DNA from: Pleurotus djamor
Lineage: Eukaryota; Basidiomycota; Agaricomycetes; Agaricales; Pleurotaceae
Assembly: GCA_029747585.1 (NCBI GenBank)
Contig: JAPEVF010000005.1
Location: 62,001-126,000, forward strand
Direction: 5' to 3'
DNA length: 64,000 bases
The notes beneath the pieces were generated by a model. That model was not told the origin of the DNA and made no database searches. It was given only the letters and a program-made list of their open reading frames with translations. Below are positions 36,982 to 48,967 of this stretch, one piece after another; the first letter of the stretch is position 1; each line of letters begins with the position of its first letter. The translations under genes and the position numbers were made by a program.

Positions 36982-37799
36982 TCAAGAGTACATGCTGGAG
37001 AATTCGCTCCTAGAGTCAGTTGAACGAGATGATGATCCAAACGCTGGTGCGCCGCCAGGACCGGAGTTGGAGAGAAAGCGCTGTATCGACTGTCTAAATT
37101 GTTCCATGGCTTCCGCTTGCTCGCCTGGAGTTGGTGCAGCCTGGTTCGTTTGGTTGCTTTCAGCAGACTTGGCGAGTGGTCTACGACAAGTTGGACAGGT
37201 AACTTTCTGTTGGAACAGCAAGAGATACGGTGAGACTACCCGTAGTCAGAGAATGGGCTCGAAAAGACTAACCCCTTCGTTGATCCATTTGGTTAAGCTG
37301 AACAACGCAGGAATGGATTATTGTCAATGAACGCCTGCCTTATATCGGCGACCACTCACTCTCTTCGACAAAACAGGTGACCGCATTGCCACTCTTGTGA
37401 TAACCTTGTCACACCGAGTTCTTCGGCAGGATGTGCAGGTGAGTCCATGACCTCAGCCATCTCTTGCTCTGCAAGGATAGCAAGAAAGGTGTTGTAACAT
37501 ATTGGACAAACGGAGTCTGGCGAGATATGGAGTATAAGCCACTAGCAATGAACTGAAGGGATGACAAGACCTTTATGACCCAGCGATATAATTTGACTCT
37601 CAGTTAACTGGGGAAGGCGTTCAAGCACCTCATCCACTTCAGCCCTAGGTATTACGATCCTCGCTCAAGCATGCAGTCACAGGAGTCAGGACAGCTTAAT
37701 TACGCACGATCTTTCTGGACCGCCTATCGACTCTAGGAGGAGGTCCATATCCGGCGCATGCATGATGTGCGGTATACGTGGGTCGTTGAATCCAGACAT
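36982..37799 (-). CDS. RING-type E3 ubiquitin ligase candidate
   Basis: Starts MSGFNDPRIPHIMHAPDMDL. Exons join as VIPRAEVDEVLERLPQLTES, then DSVCPICYNTFLAIL, WQCGHLFCRRDLTKWINEG and KVTCPTCRRPLAKS, and end RSEFSSMYS. This is a C3HC4 RING whose first loop is expanded: about 40 residues separate CPIC from CGH instead of the usual 10-20. A Ser/Gln-rich tail follows. Likely a ubiquitin ligase; no other domain indicates substrate or location. I do not recognise an orthologue by name. Confidence 0.82.
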
Positions 37800-38103
37800 G
37801 ATGTTGATATAGAGAATAGAGACTGACGGTGCAGATATCAAGAGACAGTCACAGACTCACACAGCAACCTGTTTCGGACCACGCGTCGCATGCCACGTGA
37901 CTAACGAACTTCAAATCTCCTGGTTCAAATAGCGTCGGAGGGCAATTGCTACAGCTCGTTTTGTTTGGATACAGTGCAGCATTACAAGGTGGATGAAACT
38001 GATGTACAGACTCTGATTAAAGCAAGCGAGGGGAGAACGAATAAATGGATAGCGAAGCGAGAGGGACCAGCCGACGAAGGAGATGCATAATGGGGAGTAC
38101 ACT
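37800..38103. other. Intergenic, RING gene promoter
   Basis: 304 bp between the RING gene start and the 3' end of the SPO12-like gene. No gene, tRNA or repeat seen. Confidence 0.4.
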
Positions 38104-38607
38104 TCAGAATGGGTTCTCGTCTTCGTCCATTTTAGTGTCGCTCGAGTTGACCTTGCTATCGGGTGCTTGTTCGTCAGATGACTGGTCATCGGGTTCTTCT
38201 TCCTTCTGCGCAAAGAGTGCAACTGGCTTTGGACCTCTGCAGTGATCATGGATCAGCGATGAGATGATTAGAGTGTGGCAACGGCGTACTTCGCAAAGTG
38301 CTTCTTCTTAGCTGCCGTGAGCTTCTGTGTGACTGGAGTCATCATGTTATCGGTGGGCGAGATGAAATTGGGGTTGCTATTCGTGAGTGTTGTCAACTTA
38401 AGCTCGCCATGAGGCGAAGTGTAAAACTCACTGAGTCTTCGCCATCTTCTTTGCCAATAGTGCTTTTGCCCCCATCCCTGGGGCCTGATTCCCTACGTTG
38501 CCCAGCGGTGCAGAAGGAACCACGACGTGGGCGGCTTGATTCGGATTATGAAGAGGTTGGATGGGAGTGGCGAGCGGTGAATCGTTGGGCGTGGCGGTGG
38601 TAGACAT
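38104..38607 (-). CDS. Small SPO12-like protein
   Basis: Three exons give about 130 residues: MSTTATPNDSPLATPIQPLH, a stretch KALLAKKMAKT, then NPNFISPTDNMMTPVTQKLT and AAKKKHFAK, and an acidic tail ending TKMDEDENPF. The core SPTDNMMTPVTQKL followed by a basic helix resembles the conserved block of the Spo12 family (yeast Spo12/Bns1, fission yeast Wis3), short regulators of mitotic exit. The two SP/TP sites would suit CDK control. Assignment rests on memory of the motif, so it is moderate. An upstream frame in another phase (ATG at 38828, stop at 38493) overlaps its start. Confidence 0.6.
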
Positions 38608-39517
38608 GGCGGATGGAAATGAGTATGAGGTTTAGAGCGGCGGTTACAAGCAAGTAAGTCAAGGAGATGGTGGTACGAGGACAAGAAGGTTGAAACTTCC
38701 GGGTCGAACCAGTGGACTTTTTGGGACACATTACACGTGATCGCGTCCACTGTATAGGGGCAGAGAGGAGCCTCAGATGTCTGCTCTTCCACGTCCTCCC
38801 CACGAAGTACCTGAGGTGACAGCTTCATCCCATTGAGCCGAAAGAATGGACTTGATACCTATAGTATGAGTATATCAGGCAAATTGGAGGAGAAACATAA
38901 CACTGCAGCTCCTCGGAAAGGGGTGCTATTTGTAATTGACGACCTGAATAAATCAGGCTTTCGTAGAACATAGTAGCCAAGAATCTGTTTGAATTGATGT
39001 TTGAAGCACTTCCTCTCAGTGAATTGAGAGTGGAATGTGCGCACGATCAAAATCGCAATAGGAGCTTTATTTAGGAGGAGGCGATCTGCGCCCTGAGGAA
39101 GATCGTTTCATGTCGGCCAGGGTTCAACGGTTCACTGCCTTGATTTACCGCCAGCTCTCGATTTACCGCTAGCTTTAACTCTCCACCCCGGGGAAACCTG
39201 TGAAACACTGATGCAAAGGACTGATACATCAAAACTTTGGCATCGGGTCTGGACGAACAGACGGTTCTACCCAGTTTGGAATTGGCAGCCTGAGATTGTC
39301 GCCCAGCCGAGCGTCATGACATCCACAGCTGACCTCTGCCTGTATTTCCTCCCTCATCCCAGCAGGACTCTTATTCACTTTCGCTTTCCTCTGCCTTGAA
39401 TTGTTTTCTTCGCAGGCCGGTCCTTCGCCTCTGTCGTACTTTGCTGAAGCAGGTCTCGTAGGCAGCGACTTTCCCTTCTTTTCCCCAAGTCGCTCGTTTT
39501 TGCATAGAATAACAAAT
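38608..39517. other. Divergent intergenic region, SPO12-like / 7TM gene
   Basis: About 910 bp without a supported gene. A short imperfect tandem duplication, TGATTTACCGCCAGCTC / TCGATTTACCGCTAGCTT, lies at 39138-39173. A pyrimidine-rich leader precedes the 7TM start. Confidence 0.4.
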
Positions 39518-41292
39518 ATGAGCTCGTCAGCAGTCGGTGAGTTGGCATCCTCCTTGTCACGTATCCCGGATCCACCTCATCACGGTCGGCTTATCTGGAC
39601 CATCGACGACAGGCAATAACCGCCCAGACGTACCGTTCAACATCGTCAACGGTACACACTCACAGTTGGTGGCTTATCTGGTCTTGAATGTGTGGCCGTC
39701 GCACTTTGGCTTGCCTCTGCTTCTCCTCGTCATCATGACTTCGAGGACGATACAACGAAGCGCGACTTTCTTGAATATGCTGGTGGTTTGGATAATAGTT
39801 GGAGTGTGGGTCCACTTCCTCCTCCAGTTCATCGTATAGTGGCTGACCGCCATGCCGCGGCTACAGCTCGTCTAGCCTATTGTGTGTCCCCCATCAAGTC
39901 TCAAAGACCTAACCGTCTCACTGGCGACGTTGCAGACTATACACCAACCAAACGAGCGGTCCAGAGCCGCAAAAGATGTTCTGTCTGTTCCAAGCATCTC
40001 TCATATATGGGATGCCACCAATGTGCGTCGATCACCGCCCTTCACCTGACATGACCGTTGATAGTTAAAATCTCCTCCCGAAGGACCTCCACCGCTGCGT
40101 TCTCCCTCGTCCTTCAGGTACCATTCCCATTACACGTCTTCATCGGATCGCTTTCTAACATCCTTTATCATTATCATCCCCTCCCATCAGATGTTCCTTT
40201 CTGTTCGCAAGTCCTACCACGCACGACCAGGGGACCCTGGGGATAGACCCTGGAGACTCTGGCTAGTGAGTAAACTCACAACTTTGGCAATCGAGCCCTA
40301 CAAATTCTCACTCTCTGCGTCGATAGTTGCTCGTGGCTCCGTATGTGGCGCTCATAATGACAGCGATAGCAACGGCCTCTGTGAGTCATTCTCAAAAACT
40401 TTCTCTGTGGAAGCAGCTTACTCATTCAATCTTCAGGTGGGCGCTGCCAACCCAACCAAGATCTCGCGGAACAGACGATTCTTCTACTGTTCAGTCGAAG
40501 CTGATCCTCTGTGCGTACACAAGTCCCTTCAATCACCGTTGGTGTATACCTGTGGCTAATCAAATGAGCAGGACCAATACGATGACTATCTCAGCTGCGT
40601 TCATCCTCTTCGCAACCGTTATCTTCGAAGGTACCGCGTGCCCTCAAAAAGCCTCTCGCTTTCACCACTAAGCCTGTTTGGGAACAGTGTGGACCGTCAT
40701 TCTCTTGTATCGACTCTATCAAGCCTCGAAACGAACTGGATCCAAGTTGTCGATAGATCTCAGTTTTCCCATCCGCATCATCGCGTTTGGGTTCTACATC
40801 ATGTTAGCTTTATGGTCAGTCACATCTCTAATTCGTCTGATCCCTGTGTCTCGTGCTGATATTACTTCCCGCTTTCATTTGTTCCTGTCTTCTGATGATG
40901 TGTGCTCAGCTTGAGCTTGATATCCATCAAGAGTCCAAGAAGCCCCGCACCTGACTTGATCATCTCAACTGGTCGGTTTTACCTGTCCTTGACACCGTTT
41001 CCCCATCAACTTATCTGCGTATTCGGGTGTATGTTCACAGCGGCCACTGTTGTCATAGTTATCTTCGGCACGCAAAAGGTATGTTTTCCCCGATACCATG
41101 CGAATCTTCGAACATGAATGTTGATCTCCTTTCTGACAGGATATCCTGAAGGGCCTTTGCTTCTGGAGGCGATTGCCATCACTTGCCTCCGTGTCTACCA
41201 GAGACAATGTGAAGGCGTATTCGAAAACAGAAAAGTTCCAAGAGGACGAGTCGAGTTGGGCCAAAGTACCATCGCGCATGTCCATTGCCTGA
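39518..41292 (+). CDS. Orphan seven-transmembrane receptor-like protein
   Basis: Spliced exons give MSSSAVG-NNRPDVPFNIVNGTHSQL, then a first hydrophobic helix (FGLPLLLLVIM), basic RTIQRSATFLN, and MLVVWIIVGVSSSLLL. A short extracellular loop YTNQTSGPEPQKMFCLFQAS runs into LIYGMPP. Further helices lie near 40327-40380 (LVAPYVALIMTAIATAS), 40590-40640, 40700-40760 (WTVILLYRLYQASKR), 40780-40830 and 41000-41080. A hydrophilic C-tail ends KVPSRMSIA. The topology fits seven helices. The motif pattern, conserved GPEP loop with a following FQAS, is one I associate with a large uncharacterised Agaricomycete family; ligand unknown. It is not a pheromone-receptor or opsin family by motif. Confidence 0.72.
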
Positions 41293-42055
41293 GAAATCAT
41301 CGCTCTAAGGATATACTTCAAATTCGTTTTCGAAGGGATTGCTGGCGGTCAATGTGGTAGCTCGAACATTCTCACTTACTTATTTTCGCTGTTTTAAAAC
41401 CATTGATCTGGATGTATCTTATTTGCCATGTTGTCTCCGAGTCTGTTGTATCTGTAGTTTTGAATGAAAAGCACTGTGTGTTTTGTTGGGGGGCAAGTTC
41501 CTATTTTCTAAGGTGATTCTGTACTCCATGCTTCGATATAAGTGCCTAACTATGTTTAAACAACGATGAATGACTGAGCGGACGTGCGCGATGCTGGAGG
41601 ACAAGCTAGAGACAAACTCGGTGCGGTATAGGGGCTACAGGGGTAATGGCCATCCTCGTTTCATGCAGTCGGCCTGTACACCACCGTCTACATCAGCTCG
41701 GAGTGGCCAGAGGCTCTTTTAACAACAATATACCGCGGGCTCGGAAGCCCATCACAGCGACCAAACCCGAAGGCTAGGCGGTGGATTTCCCCCATGATCG
41801 ACCCAGGATAGGCAGGGTGAAAACGTGCACTCCCCAGCTGCTGTGGCGTATACATATAGCAGGATACACATCTAATCTTCCTTCGAGCTCTTGTGGTGGT
41901 GTTCCATGAAAGAGTGCATTTCTTTAATAGTGAAGATGTTGGCATGTCCAGATGTTGAACTTACGCAAGCACGACCAAACAAAAGCCGTTTTCGTTCCGG
42001 CGCGTCTCAAATCCTCCGACGTGAATTTCTTGAACACCCAGCCTCATTCTTCCAA
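41293..42055. other. Intergenic, 7TM gene / bL12m
   Basis: 763 bp without a confident gene. On the minus strand a frame open from about 42030 to 41780 could be joined through a 45-nt intron, but it has no recognised motif and its start would lie 11-20 bp from the bL12m ATG, so it is not called. Confidence 0.4.
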
Positions 42056-42933
42056 ATGGCCGTAGGTCTTCTTGTCACCTCAAAACCAATTTGGAAATTT
42101 GCGTTACTAACTACTACGCCCACAGAGCCGCTGCTCAACCTCTCTGCGAAGTTTCTCTCGGTTGTCGTATTCATGGTGCGCTTGCTCACATTCGGGTTAA
42201 CCAGCGACCAATGTTCTGTTTTCATGATTATTTGAAAGGCAACCGCAAGTACGCTCTTGTGTGCGTACCTATGCAGCAGCCGCTCCCGAGACGGCAGCTA
42301 CCTCCTCAACCCCACCTCCACCACCCGCCGCCAAACCCTCGTCCGACCCAACTATCAACCGGATAGTCGATGATATCTCGGGCTTGACGCTACTCCAGGC
42401 GGCGGACCTCGTGACGCTGTTGAAGGTACGCCCCCTGCATGTGTGTTCAAGAATAAAGTGTTAATGTTTTTTTTTTCGTGGGGCAGTCACGGCTGAATAT
42501 TCAAGAAATTGCCATGCCCGCCGCCGCCCCTTCAGCACCTGCGGCAGCTGCTGCTGAGGAGGCTCCTGTAGAGGTTAGTGGAATTTCCTATCCATGGGGA
42601 AAGAGCTAGGCATGCTCACTATGTATCTTGACACGTCCAGGAGAAACCAAAGGAGAAAACCGTGTTCAACGTCAAGTTGGAGTCCTTCGACGCTGGCGCG
42701 AAACCCAAAATCATCCGTGAAGTCAAGGCCCTGGTACCTAACCTCACCCTCATTGACGTATGTGGCAAATTCTTGACCGTAGACCACCTACTGACGTCCG
42801 TCCCAACCCCAAATAGGCCAAGAAGTTCGTTGAGTCCGTTCCCCAATTGCTCAAGGAGAACCTACCCAAGGAGGACGCCGAGAAGCTCAAGGTGGCATTC
42901 GAGAAGTTGGGCGCAGTCGTCAAGCTCGAGTAA
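42056..42933 (+). CDS. MRPL12: Mitochondrial ribosomal protein bL12m
   Basis: Stalk protein of the mitochondrial large ribosomal subunit that recruits translation factors. A two-codon first exon (Met-Ala) joins a presequence exon SRCSTSLRSFSRLSYSW, Arg/Ser-rich and non-acidic. Then come QPQVRSCVRTYAAAAPETAA, a Pro/Ala hinge, IVDDISGLTLLQAADLVTLL and KSRLNIQEIAMPAAAPSAP. The C-terminal globular domain reads TVFNVKLESFDAGAKPKIIR, EVKALVPNLTLIDAKKFVES, then VPQLLKENLPKEDAEKLKVA, ending KLGAVVKLE. All three L7/L12 elements are present. Five exons. Confidence 0.93.
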
Positions 42934-43153
42934 ACTTTTCATCTTTGCAACATACCTTTCTCCGTTTCAGTACGCCTGAAATAGATCTTTGCTTTGCTTT
43001 GAATATTTGTCGGCATTGAGTTGGTGATAAAATTAGTATAATGATGAGGATACATGAGATTCTCCTGCTTTCGGTTCAATGTCCTGGAATGTGGGCGGGC
43101 AAGATAGATGAATGTACATGAAGTGGATGCCCAAGCAACGAAGAAGGATTGGT

Positions 43154-46067
43154 TTAATCTTCAGAAAGATAACGATACTCAAACCTGAAGTCAGCTTTCT
43201 TCCGCTGACACCATGACCCCTCCCAGTCGAAATACACATACACCCCCTGCTCGTACTCTTCTGTGATTGCTTGGGGCTCGGAATGTCTTTGGAACCACGT
43301 TAGGTACTTGACGTGGAAGCGCCATGATTGACGTTTGAGCTCTTTGGCTGCGAGATACCTATCAATAAGCAATGCACGAGGCAAAACGGTGAACACGTTT
43401 CCCATTGAAATCTGATNGGGGGGACGACCTACTGCTGGTATGTTCCGGGTAAGAAATAGAACACGTAGAACAGAGTCTCAACATCGAGCTGCGAGAAGAT
43501 GCCAGCCGTGCTTAGGAGAGGATGAGGCGTTTGAGGGTAGTACGGAGGTGTTTGATACGGGTTCCGCGGCACGTAATACTTGGGTCTACTCGGCCAGGTA
43601 AAATAAGCCCATTATCAGACAGGCAACGATACTTTGACACATACTTTGCGGTGTCCTGTGGCTGAGGTATGTTCGGGTAGCCACCTTCTAGCATTTTGTG
43701 CACTTGGTCTAAGTTTGACATACGCATGGCGGCTACATGACAACCAAGTCATAAGTTTAGTGAGGGTATGAAAGGGAACATTTGAGAAAAATACACTGAC
43801 CCTTCTGTTTGACACCTTCAAAGGACGTGACCAAGTCAGAAAGGGATCCAGGGAAAGTGCTCGCCGTAGACCGAGGTTGCTGTGGTTGATTTGTTGAAGG
43901 TGGCCGCGTACCACCAACGGGAACGGGTTGCTGCGGTTGGGGTTGCTGTTGTTGCTGAGGAGGCGCAGCATTCGATGTAGATGCTTGTTCTGTGGCCAGA
44001 GGAATCTTTACGCCTGGGGGGAATTGCGGTTGCGACGGTGCTGCACTCGGCGAAGTAGCGGCAGGCAGGCTCGGGGGAGCCGATAGGCCTTGGGAATACT
44101 GTTGTACCTGTTGTGGTAGGGGTGACGGTGCCATCTGGGTGAGCTGTTGAGGTTCTGAGGGGCCATTAGAACCATTGAGAGTAGGTTGGGTCGGAGCAGC
44201 AATAGGAGAAGGGGCCTGTTGAAGGATCTGAGTACAGAAAAACCTTTCTTCGGTGGTATGAAACATACCAGTTTCTGAACCGTTTGGGTGGGGACGAGCG
44301 GAGAAGATATGGATACTGAAAAGGCTGTTAGTTCAAGCGCGTCCAAGGAAATCGAAGACTGACCTTTTCGACGCTGTGGCGAAGAAGTTGCCACAGGACC
44401 GCTGGACGAACTGGGGACGGCTTCTGACAGAGCTGGAGAGTCAAGTCCAGAATAGAAAGATCCATCGTGCTGTTGAGACACTGAGGCAGATGATGACAGC
44501 ATAGGACTGGTGACGGAAGGATGTGTTAGGCTGGGAGACGAAGAAACACCCGATTGTTGGTCTTGTGCTAGATTTACCGTTAATGGTGACTGTATTGACG
44601 GCGGCGGCGGAGGCGGTGGGTGGGACGTAGTCGTTGTATTTGATGGTGCGTTGGGCGTGGACGAGGATTGCGATGCTGGTGGTTGTGCTGCAGGGGTCAC
44701 GGCCGCAGCAGCTGCTGCTGCATAGCGTATTGGCGTTGGGTTTGGACGTGCTACAGGCGTGCTGGTTGGTAGGCCAGCCTTGAGGATGCTTGACATAGGT
44801 TGCTGAGACAGATTAAGGTTTGGCGGCGGTTTGCCTGTTAACTGCATGAGAAAACAACGACATTTCCAGTACGTGACACGTACTTTCAACTAATGATTGT
44901 TCTAGGTAGGGTGAAGAGTAAGCAAATTTGGACGAAAGCGAGTGACTCAGAACATACTGCGTAGTTGGAGCGTTGCAGTTGCTTTCTTGAGTATTGGACT
45001 TTCGTCGCGCTTGCTGCTACTGGTTGTGCTCTCTTCGTCGTGTTTCTTCGATGACGGCGTCCGTGGTGGAATATCTGCTGGAGGGACATGAACATGTACA
45101 CTTCAGGTGAGGGAGACTGTATTTACCTTCGCTCGCCTCGTCCGAAGCATCACTGTCATCATCGTCTTGGACTAGACCGAACTTCTCTTCCTCTTCATCG
45201 AGGTTCAGTTCATCATATATACCCTCATCTTCCTCAAAGTCTTCGTCCTATAAGGAGCGTGAATGTAGTTTGAGCTGACGCGAGACATAAACGTACTGAA
45301 TTGCTTTCGACGAAGTACTGAACATCTTCTTTCAGCGAATGGACCTTCTCCGCAGGTAACGAGCCATTATTCAGGAGCCGCAAGACGATTTCCAAACGGT
45401 TGATGTGCCATTTCCGTCTTTCATTCAGCCGTTCCAGTTCCTCTGATCGTCCGGAATGAGACCCCTTATTCCTCTTCTTGCCCGTCCCCTGCAATGCCTC
45501 TATCTCTGCCTCTGCTGCTTCCACCTGCATCTGCAGTTCCTCGACCTGAGATTGCAGCCATGATGTAGCCTCCTCCTTCTCCTGTTCCTTCGGATCGAGC
45601 TTGGTAGCTTGGATGAGACCTTCCTTCGAGAATGCCTTGGTCTTCATCTCCTTCTCGCAGGCCTTGAACTTCTCCATTTGCTACGGAAACAGTCGAAGTA
45701 GTCAGCGGGACATCTAGAGAGTTTAAATGTAGACAATTTTAGCGTAGCCCACTCACTGTTTCAATGAGCCGACGATTGTCCAAAAGGACCGATTTGTCTT
45801 TAACGTCATTGCTTGCCACCCATGTCTTGATTTGGTCGCGTAGACGTTGTAGCTTCTTTATCTGGGTCTTCAAGTCGAGTTCGAGCTTCTCTTTCTGCGT
45901 CTGATTTGTTGACGCCTGCATTTTATCATATATGCTCTCGAAGAGCTCGACACCTTCAGAGACCTTCTTAAGGGTGCGATCAATTTCCGCTGTATACGAC
46001 GCGTCTGCATTAGTTGTGCATTGACAAGTTCGGTGTGCCCCTCACTTTGTAGTTTCCTGGCCGACAT
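43154..46067 (-). CDS. NOT5: CCR4-NOT complex subunit NOT3/NOT5
   Basis: Scaffold subunit of the CCR4-NOT mRNA deadenylase; the N-terminus senses ribosomes in yeast and the C-terminus forms the NOT module with NOT1/NOT2. Starts MSARKLQ, then [80 protein letters not shown] and [20 protein letters not shown] (the NOT3 N-terminal coiled coil). An acidic stretch and a long Pro/Ser/Gln-rich linker (Gln repeats near 43930) follow. The NOT-box domain is at the end: [60 protein letters not shown], ending EYRYLSED. The N at 43417 is intronic. Confidence 0.96.
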
Positions 46068-46487
46068 GACGAATGGATAGCCAAATAATGAGCGTAGAGC
46101 GAGAAGTTATGGCCCTCGTCCCAAGGACAAGGCCGAATCATTACGTAATCGTAGCAAGACAAATAAGCACAAACAGGGAAGGAAGAGTCACTTTGTCGCC
46201 ATTGGTCCTCAGGGCTGCCATACAGTCCTTAGAGCTGTGAGCGTCATGATGCATGACGCGTGATGCATGATGGGGGTATCTCAGCAACTACGGTGATATT
46301 CTGACGCGTGTAGAGGCGACCTGACGTACCGTACGTAGAGACTGATAGATAGAACTCTCCGTGGGAATAACCTTCCAAGTCTGACGAGAAGCAGTCACGT
46401 GAAATAGATGTAGCACTTGAGACAATTGTGATCGCTTGCATTCAAAACTCTCTCCTTTACCACCACGACCACGTCCACCACGACTCG
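46068..46487. promoter_or_regulatory. Divergent promoter, NOT5 / BEM1
   Basis: 420 bp shared by two divergent genes. A dyad GCGTCATG-ATG-CATGACGC (46241-46259) overlaps an ACGCGT (46256-46261) that is flanked on both sides by GATGCATG. ACGCGT is the MluI cell-cycle box bound by MBF-type factors in fungi. The element is nearer the BEM1 side. Confidence 0.5.
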
Positions 46488-48544
46488 ATGAAATCTCTCC
46501 GAAAGTCCCTGAATGGGACAAAAGATACCATTCGTTCCCAAATCTCAACTCCCCTTCCCGCAGTCAACAAACCACCATCCTCTATCTCTCCCCCTCAGAA
46601 AGTCATCCGCGCCCTCTCTTCTTACAGATCGCAGGCTCCCCAGGAACTCTCGTTTCAGAAGGGCGATTTCTTCTACGTCCCACAGGACACCGCAGGTGCA
46701 TACTATGTTGCCTACAACCCAGCGTCTGGCGTCCGCGGGCTTGTTCCCAGATCGATGTTCGAAGAGTTTAATAAAAACAATGCGGCGTGAGTCGCCCCGA
46801 TACTTCGTTATGTCCGGCAAATTAAACTTTTTATTCTAGAGCACGAGCATCGCAAGGCGGCCCCCCTGCTGGTCGACCGTTGCAACCTATCCAACCTGAT
46901 CGCCCCTCCTCAGCCCAGAAGCCCAAAATGAACACTTTCTACGCAATCGTCCTACACGACTTTGAGGCCGAGCGGGCAGACGAACTCGCCGCCAAGTCTG
47001 GGGACGCTATCTCTGTCGTTGCCCAGTCAAACCGGGAATGGTTTGTCGCCAAGTCGATAGGCAAGGTCGGACGTCCAGGGCTCATCCCCGTTTCCTTCGT
47101 CGAAGTCCGAGACCCAGCTACCGGAAAACCCGTACCTGACATTAACGCACTCATGGACCGAGGCGATGTACCTAAGGTTGAAGATTGGAAACGTGCCATG
47201 CTAAACTACAAACAGAATCATATCGCACTAGGCTCCTTTGACTCACCTTTCAACCAGAATCGTGATACCCTTCTCAACAATTCGCAGTCCCCCACATCCC
47301 CTTTATCCGCTCAAGAACCCACGAATAACACCCCTCAGACACCGCCCGGCGTTCCTACCGACCAGAAGCTATACTCTCTCGACTCGTTCCCCGAAGGTGT
47401 CCTCATTTCCGCTAATGTTGTCTCATTTCATTACGAGATGGAAGAATTTTGGTTTAGGATCGACGCTATATTCCAACCCTACGCAGCTTCCGGAGTACGG
47501 AACCTCCCCCCGGCCAAGCAGCTTGTACTATTCCGGGTTTATAACGACTTTTACGACTTCCAGGTCTCCCTTCTCAACATGTTCCCACGTGAGGCAGGTA
47601 GGGAGCCACCCCACGAACGAATATTGCCATACATGCCTGGCCCTGCGGAAGAGGTCGACCATCAAGTCACTGCTTCTAGACAGGTTGAACTCGATCAATA
47701 CGTATGCAAGTTATGCGAGTTGGGAGCTTCTGGCGCAAGATACATACTTGAAGCCTCCGTTGTCCGCGAGTTCTTAGTGCTAAAGCCAGGCGACGTCTCA
47801 AACGACATAGATCCGCGGGACGCCGAGATAGATGCCTTGTTCTCCCAGGATCAGTATGTCAACGAGATTCAGGATGGGCTGGGGCGGCTGAAAGTGGGAG
47901 ACAGAGACTTTGGAGATAAGAGTGACGGCTCGGACTACGAGGACGAGGGATACGCTCCATCGCCGCAGAGACAGACTCATGACGCGCCATACGGTGCAAC
48001 GGAACCTTGGGGCGACAGGCGGCCGTCTTACGCTGATAGCACGCACTCCTTGCGATACCAAGCTCATGCTCAAAACCATCAGCGAAACGAATCACCTTCT
48101 CCATACAACCGTGCTTCCTCACCTTATTCCTCTACGTCACGCTCAAACTCTCCTCTTCCAAATAACGGTTCTTCTTTTCCATATTCCACGTCTTCCTCAT
48201 CTCTTCGGTCTTCTCAAGCTTCTTCATTCACCGGACGTTCTCGTTCACACTCCACTGCGACATCAAATCTCAACAACCCCGCTATATCAACGGCAAATCC
48301 TCAAACCGCATTTGTGAAAATCAAGATTTTCGACCGTCTCGCGGATGATTTAATTGCCATCCGCGTGCACCCACATGTAACACATGCGGAACTTCTTGGG
48401 AAAGTCCAAGCTAGGTTAGGCGGAGAGGTGGCTTTCCTCAAATACCGGGACAGCATCAGCAACCAATTTGTCGGTGTTGATACGGACGAACACTTGCGTT
48501 CGTGGATGGAAGGGACTGATAAATACGTGCTCTACGCCGACTAG
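46488..48544 (+). CDS. BEM1: BEM1/Scd2-type polarity scaffold
   Basis: Bem1 holds Cdc42, its exchange factor Cdc24 and PAK kinase together at sites of polarised growth. Exon 1 starts MKSLRKSLNGTKDTIRSQIS and contains SH3-1 (IRALSSYRSQAPQELSFQKG...GLVPRSMFEEF). After one intron, SH3-2 is YAIVLHDFEAERADELAAKS...GLIPVSFVEV. The PX domain runs VLISANVVSFHYEMEEFWFR, VYNDFYDFQVSLLNMFPREA and RILPYMPGPAEEVDHQVTAS. A Ser/Tyr-rich linker precedes the C-terminal PB1 domain (FVKIKIFDRLADDLIAIRVH...RSWMEGTDKYVLYAD), which binds the Cdc24 PB1. Domain order and length match fungal Bem1 exactly. Confidence 0.96.
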
Positions 48545-48967
48545 CTCAACAAATGCTGATGAGCTACCTCGTCGCCTATTGCATATCATCTGTGTACCGC
48601 GCATCATTTTGTACCGCTCTATGTAGGACTCCCTTGTACACCTCTTCTTCATGGGATGTTGGAGGATATCTGTTTAGTACTTACTTATTTACNTTTTTTG
48701 TGTACCGATTTCGACCCCCTCATTATATTCGTGTTTCAGTACGTACTACTACTACTATGGCACCTTTCCTTATTTCTGGCAATATTACCTACATCTGTAC
48801 TCCTGTACTCTCCCTTGAATTTGTACTTCATACCTTAGTTGTCTTCTCTCCTTGTTCTCAGCATCTATTTATTTAGTACTTCTGGACCGACGACAAACAA
48901 GACCAAACCGAGTACTCCCACTTTGAAGTTACCCTTCCGCGAAAGCTCATACATTACATACGACGCT
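48545..48967. other. Intergenic, BEM1 / NDUFA12
   Basis: BEM1 3' UTR and the NDUFA12 promoter. A single N (48692) precedes a T6 run. TC-rich throughout; no coding signal. Confidence 0.45.

Noticed and set aside
41688..42045. Minus-strand gene facing bL12m
   Set aside because: A two-exon model is possible, but it has no motif and its start would almost touch the bL12m ATG.
33184..48544. Chitin synthase, 7TM and BEM1 as a polarity gene cluster
   Set aside because: Unrelated housekeeping genes lie between them and strands differ; nothing indicates co-regulation.
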